Assembly (NCBI RefSeq): GCF_937877005.1
Contig: NZ_CALEFV010000320.1
Span: forward strand, 1-23,084
Source of the DNA: an uncultured Fibrobacter sp.
GTDB lineage: Bacteria > Fibrobacterota > Fibrobacteria > Fibrobacterales > Fibrobacteraceae
Reading direction: 5' to 3'
DNA length: 23,084 bases
In this document: positions 19,322 to 23,084 of the stretch, in pieces
Numbering within the stretch: the first letter of the stretch is position 1
Layout of the letters: each line of letters starts with the position of its first letter
The notes under the pieces: generated by a model
Database searches by the model: none
Told to the model about the DNA's origin: nothing
Seen by the model: the letters and a program-made list of their open reading frames with translations, nothing else
Made by a program: the position numbers and the translations under genes

Positions 19322-22300
19322 ATGAAAAAATTGTTCAGTGCGAAGTTTTTGGGCCTAGGCATTCTTGCCATGGGTCTTGTTTCAGTCTCGTTTGGACGCG
19401 TGGGGCCAGTAAGCCAGTACGGCCAACTCCAGGCGGGCAAGAATTCCAGCGGCAAGGGCCAGATCTATGGTTCCTGTAAGGGCGTTACGAGCGGTAACGA
19501 GGTTGCTGTACAGGGCATGAGCCTCTTCTGGAGTATTTCGAGCGATGTGGGTTCACCTTTCTGGACCGCAGATATCGTGAGTGGGCTTGTGCAGAAACAA
19601 AACATCCAGATTATCCGTGCACCGATGGGTGTCGACGAGGACTGGGGTTCCGGCAACTACTTCACCAAGGAAGGTTACTACCAGGGCCTGATGAATACAG
19701 TGGTACAGGCCGCCATCGACAACGACATCTACGTGATTATCGACTACCACAGCCACAAGGCCTCCGACAATGTCGACAACGCCAAGAAGTTCTTTGGCTA
19801 CATGGCGCAGAAGTGGGGCAAGTACGACAACGTTATCTTTGAAGTTTTCAATGAGCCCACCTCGCAGTCCTGGGGCACTATCAAGACTTATGCCGAAGCG
19901 GTCGTTTCGACAATCCGCCAGTATTCCGACAACCTGATTCTCGTGGGTAACCGAAGCTGGGACCAGTACCCGAGCGATGCTATCGGTAGCGAGGTTTCGG
20001 ATTCCAAGAAGAATATCGCCTATACGTTCCATTTCTATGCGGGGACGCATTCTACCGGTAATGAAGGGGCGAATGCCGTGCGCGCCATGAACAGCGGGCT
20101 TTCCGTATTCGTTTCGGAATGGGGAACGGTGAATGCCGACGGCGATGGTGGAGTGAGCGGCTATGCTTCCACATGGATCAACTGGATGAAGGATCACAAG
20201 CTTTCCGGTGCGAACTGGGCCGTGTCCAACAAGAACGAGGGAGCTTCCTACTTTAGCGGGAGCGCCTGGAACTACTCCAACAGCGGTCAGTGGGTGAATA
20301 CGAATGTTTTCGGTTCGCTGCCCAAGTCGTATACGGCCTGTAGCGGATCTACTCCGTCATCGAGCAGTTCTGTCGCAAGTTCCTCGAGCTTTGTTCAGCC
20401 GGCGGGGACTACGGACTATATCGATGATCTTGAGGATGGTGATAACTTCGCCTTTACCGGTGGTGAATGGTACGCCTATACCGACGAAGGTGATAATGGT
20501 GCGTCGACCATTACTAACGGTCCCGGTAACAAGGGTGGCTACAATGTTGTCATTCCGGGCTCCACGGCGGGTAGTTCTACCAAGTATACGGCGGGCATTA
20601 CTGGCGTAAAGCTTTCGCAGGGTGGCAACAAGTACAATCCGTACGTGGCCCTCAGTGTCGCATTGAATGCAACGCAGACGGCTTATGACCTTTCCGCCTG
20701 TTCTGAAATTACTTACAAGTACAAGGGTGCCGCCCATAACTTCAAGGCTGAAGATACGGCTGTTCAGGATTATGGGTATCACCAGATTACGAAGACTGCT
20801 GCGTCTTCATGGACAACCGTGACGATTCCGTGGGACATGCTTACGCAGGAATCCTGGGCCGACAATGTGTCGCTTTCGAAAAAGCGCATCAACAAGTTTA
20901 CCTGGGAAATCAAGGGAACTCAGCCGAGCATGAACTACCTGTATGTCGATGACGTGCGCTGCTCTGGCATGGCCATAAGGCCGGTCGCCTCGCCGTCCAG
21001 TTCAAGCTCTAGTTCCGCCAGGTCCAGTAGCTCTTCGGTGAATTCCTCTTCTAGCGTGGCATCGAGTAGCTCCGTCATGTCGTCTTCCAGTATGGCAACG
21101 GTTGTTGTGACGGGTGACCTGAAACAGACTGTTCAACAGGGTGGCGTTTTCCAGCCGGTTATTTTCACGAACGTGAACAAGGGTTATCGACAGACGCAGA
21201 ATGCATATTTCTTGAACATTTCGCTTTCGGGAACGACGCTTGTTGTCGACGGCACGGTTCCTGCCAATACAAATGCCGGTAAGTATGTCGAGAACATTTA
21301 TGTAAATGGTGATATCTATGAGATTGAGGTGACGGTAACGGAGACCCAGTCAAGCAGTAGCGTTGCATCGAGTAGTTCCGAAAACAGTTCTTCCTCGGTT
21401 GTGGTGAGTGACAAGTGGGAAGGCAATGCCCAAATTACGAATGACTCCAATGAAGGGGTGACCATCGGTGCGTCGAATGACTGGATTTCGGATCGCGTTA
21501 TCAGAAAGAACTTAGGCGAGATTACTTCGGGTGAAACCTATACACTCTCTTTTGTGGCAACTTTGCAGCAGAACACGATGGATATGGCTGTTTCGCTCGG
21601 CGAGTATTGCAATGAATCTGTCGCGCTATCCGCAACTGCGGGCGATTCGAAGTTCTCCTGCGTCCTTACGGCCAGGAAAGATGAATCTGCAATTTTGACG
21701 CTGACTTTGCCCGGTTCCCGCTGGGAATCGGTGACGATTGCGAATCTTTCGCTCGAGAAGGGAGCCGACTCTTCTGTGGTGTCACAGACCATTGCAATTG
21801 AACATGTCAGTGGCAGTCTGAACCAGACGGTGGTTGCAGGAAATGAGATTGAGCCGGTTGTCTTCAGCTATGAGAATATAAGGCATATTTCTGTCGAGGG
21901 CTTGCCGAAGGGCTTGAAAAAAAATCTAGATACACTGGCAGGCACCTATACGATTTTAGGGGCCATTCCCGATACGTTGAACGACAAGGAATACGGCTAC
22001 ACGGTGACATTCACTGGAATTGAAGATAGTGTAGTGACAGCGGCAGGAACGATTACGGTGAAGCACAAACCCGTTGCAACGACTGTTGTGCTTTCGAGCG
22101 GCAACGAAACGCAGACTGTAACTGCTGGTGACTCCATTGTGCCGATTGTGTTTAGTTACGAAAACTTGAAGTCTGCACGGGTACTCGGTTTACCCGAAGG
22201 TGATTTAACCGTATCGCAGGACAAGAGTGCGAAGACTCTGACAGTCGCTGGCGCCGTAAACGAGGCTCTCAGGGATGGAGAATACCAAGTGAAGGTCGTT

Positions 22301-23084
22301 GTGGAAGGCTTGGATAATGGTGATACTGCCTTTGCAAAGATTGTCGTGAAACATAAGCCCGTTGTAACGACTATTGCACTCACTAGCGGTAATGCGACGC
22401 AGACTGTAACCGCTGGCGAGGTTATTGAGCCGCTCGTGTTCACATATGCGAATATGAAGTCCATCGAGATGAGCGGTGCTCCGGAAGGCCTGACCATGGC
22501 AAAGGACGATACTTTGGGTACGGTTACTGTTGAAGGGACTGTGGATGCATCTCTTACGGATGGCGAGTATACGGTGATGCTTGTGGCTGTCGGTGCCGAT
22601 AATAAAGATACAGCCTTTGCAAAGATTGTCGTGAAACATGCTCCTTTGGTAACTGTATTCGAGTTGGAAAGTGAAAATGCGGATCGAACTGTGACTGCTG
22701 GCGATACCATTTTGCCGATAGTCTACAGATATGAAAATGTGACGACTATTGAAGCTTCTGGACTGCCTGCAGGTCTAAAGGCCTCGATGGACAAGAATGC
22801 GAAATTGTTCAAGATCTTCGGTACCGTGGATGTGGATGCGGTAGCACAGGAATATGTCTTTACGATTGAAGTGACGGGTATAGATTCTAACACTTCGACT
22901 ACAGGAAAGATTGTTGTGGAACAGTCTTCCTCCAGCGAACAGTCTTCGGCATCGGAATCTTCTGATTCCCAGTCGTCCGATTCTCAGTCTTCGGCATCGG
23001 AATCTTCTGATTCCCAGTCGTCCGACTCCCAGTCTTCGGCATCGGAATCTTCTGATTCCCAGTCGTCCGACTCCCAGTCTTCGG
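19322..23084 (+). CDS. Very large secreted multidomain GH5 cellulase (3' end beyond window)
   Basis: 1254 codons are visible and the frame is open to the window edge. The signal peptide is MKKLFSAKFLGLGILAMGLVSVSFG. The GH5 barrel (about 28-340) opens with GQLQAGKNSSG and VQGMSLFWS as in subfamily 2. The acid/base is Glu178 in FEVFNEP and the nucleophile Glu266 in VFVSEWGT; DYHSH lies at 141-145. A serine linker leads to a CBM11-like module (about 364-549, from YIDDLEDGDNF to YVDDVRCSG), which should bind beta-glucan. A long serine linker (559-590), an Ig-like repeat (592-676), another serine linker and a jelly-roll-like segment (about 694-815) follow. Four repeats of about 95 residues (823-1200) carry QTVTAGD-I-PIVFSYEN and GLP-GL. 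The chain then enters a serine/acid repeat. Start: AAGGA lies 5 nt before ATG 19322. It probably acts outside the cell on cellulose or mixed-linkage glucan; surface anchoring is inferred. Confidence 0.93.
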   Translation, partial: MKKLFSAKFLGLGILAMGLVSVSFGRVGPVSQYGQLQAGKNSSGKGQIYGSCKGVTSGNEVAVQGMSLFWSISSDVGSPFWTADIVSGLVQKQNIQIIRAPMGVDEDWGSGNYFTKEGYYQGLMNTVVQAAIDNDIYVIIDYHSHKASDNVDNAKKFFGYMAQKWGKYDNVIFEVFNEPTSQSWGTIKTYAEAVVSTIRQYSDNLILVGNRSWDQYPSDAIGSEVSDSKKNIAYTFHFYAGTHSTGNEGANAVRAMNSGLSVFVSEWGTVNADGDGGVSGYASTWINWMKDHKLSGANWAVSNKNEGASYFSGSAWNYSNSGQWVNTNVFGSLPKSYTACSGSTPSSSSSVASSSSFVQPAGTTDYIDDLEDGDNFAFTGGEWYAYTDEGDNGASTITNGPGNKGGYNVVIPGSTAGSSTKYTAGITGVKLSQGGNKYNPYVALSVALNATQTAYDLSACSEITYKYKGAAHNFKAEDTAVQDYGYHQITKTAASSWTTVTIPWDMLTQESWADNVSLSKKRINKFTWEIKGTQPSMNYLYVDDVRCSGMAIRPVASPSSSSSSSARSSSSSVNSSSSVASSSSVMSSSSMATVVVTGDLKQTVQQGGVFQPVIFTNVNKGYRQTQNAYFLNISLSGTTLVVDGTVPANTNAGKYVENIYVNGDIYEIEVTVTETQSSSSVASSSSENSSSSVVVSDKWEGNAQITNDSNEGVTIGASNDWISDRVIRKNLGEITSGETYTLSFVATLQQNTMDMAVSLGEYCNESVALSATAGDSKFSCVLTARKDESAILTLTLPGSRWESVTIANLSLEKGADSSVVSQTIAIEHVSGSLNQTVVAGNEIEPVVFSYENIRHISVEGLPKGLKKNLDTLAGTYTILGAIPDTLNDKEYGYTVTFTGIEDSVVTAAGTITVKHKPVATTVVLSSGNETQTVTAGDSIVPIVFSYENLKSARVLGLPEGDLTVSQDKSAKTLTVAGAVNEALRDGEYQVKVVVEGLDNGDTAFAKIVVKHKPVVTTIALTSGNATQTVTAGEVIEPLVFTYANMKSIEMSGAPEGLTMAKDDTLGTVTVEGTVDASLTDGEYTVMLVAVGADNKDTAFAKIVVKHAPLVTVFELESENADRTVTAGDTILPIVYRYENVTTIEASGLPAGLKASMDKNAKLFKIFGTVDVDAVAQEYVFTIEVTGIDSNTSTTGKIVVEQSSSSEQSSASESSDSQSSDSQSSASESSDSQSSDSQSSASESSDSQSSDSQSS
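21788..22921 (+). repeat. Four tandem ~285-bp coding repeats (Ig-like domains) in the GH5 gene
   Basis: Domains at about residues 823-915, 916-1011, 1012-1106 and 1107-1200 share QT/RTV-AGD and an F/Y-Y-N motif. Part of the period is nearly identical in DNA: the 27-bp segments at 22328-22354 and 22613-22639 are the same, exactly 285 bp (95 codons) apart. Confidence 0.8.
22940..23084 (+). repeat. 45-bp tandem coding repeat, cut by the window end
   Basis: Units begin at 22940, 22985 and 23030, with a fourth started at 23075. Each encodes QSSASESSDSQSSDS. Units differ only at a few third positions (for example GATTCT versus GACTCC). The repeat keeps frame because 45 is a multiple of three. Confidence 0.92.

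Noticed and set aside
22156..22710. 184-codon minus-strand frame over the Ig-like repeats
   Set aside because: It arises from the repeated coding DNA; the plus-strand frame continues without a stop from the GH5 start to the window end.
22940..23084. Possible CRISPR array because of regular 45-bp periodicity
   Set aside because: Units are contiguous with no unique spacers and translate as a serine/aspartate linker in frame with the GH5 gene.

Overview
The window looks like chromosomal DNA from a fibre-degrading Fibrobacter (Fibrobacter succinogenes or a close relative). The main clues are a lipoprotein built from two 'Fibrobacter succinogenes major paralogous' domains, three secreted plant-polysaccharide hydrolases (GH10 xylanase, GH9 and GH5 cellulases), C-terminal tails on two of them that resemble type IX secretion sorting domains, serine-rich linkers, and a bacterial geranylgeranylglyceryl-phosphate-synthase homologue. 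This assignment rests on protein family content only; no rRNA or other marker is present.

Layout. 1-210 is the 3' end of alaS, closed by two terminators in tandem. Then come the two-domain lipoprotein (349-1614, +) and an AGCS-type sodium:alanine symporter (1685-3121, +). These converge, across a bidirectional terminator, on a GH10 xylanase (4614-3208, -) and a GSCFA-domain protein (5794-4715, -). The GSCFA gene carries two copies of a short palindromic repeat inside its reading frame. The GH9 cellulase (5948-8116, +) is divergent from it, followed by the GGGPS-family synthase (8177-8932, +).

9220-16147 is a tightly packed six-gene operon: a small two-helix membrane protein, an ABC ATPase, an ABC-2 permease, two PilT-like secretion ATPases with altered catalytic motifs, and a patatin-like protein joined to a predicted outer-membrane barrel. 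Gaps are 11 nt or less and several genes overlap, so translation is probably coupled. This is the least conventional part of the window and the best candidate for an undescribed envelope system. Its function cannot be read from the sequence.

A MATE-family transporter (17480-16155, -) and the peptidoglycan lytic transglycosylase mltG (18584-17577, -) follow. Divergent from mltG is a small exported protein of unknown function (18681-19118, +), closed by a strong terminator. The last gene (19322 to beyond the window end, +) is a very large secreted GH5 cellulase. It has a CBM11-like module, serine linkers, a second possible sugar-binding module and a string of about 95-residue repeats, and it ends in a 45-bp coding tandem repeat cut by the window edge.

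Functionally the window mixes housekeeping (alaS, mltG), extracellular fibre digestion (GH10, GH9, GH5), transport (AGCS, MATE, ABC) and the unusual ABC/PilT-like/patatin operon. No tRNA, rRNA, insertion sequence, CRISPR array or phage gene was recognised. No stretch longer than about 300 bases lacks a gene.
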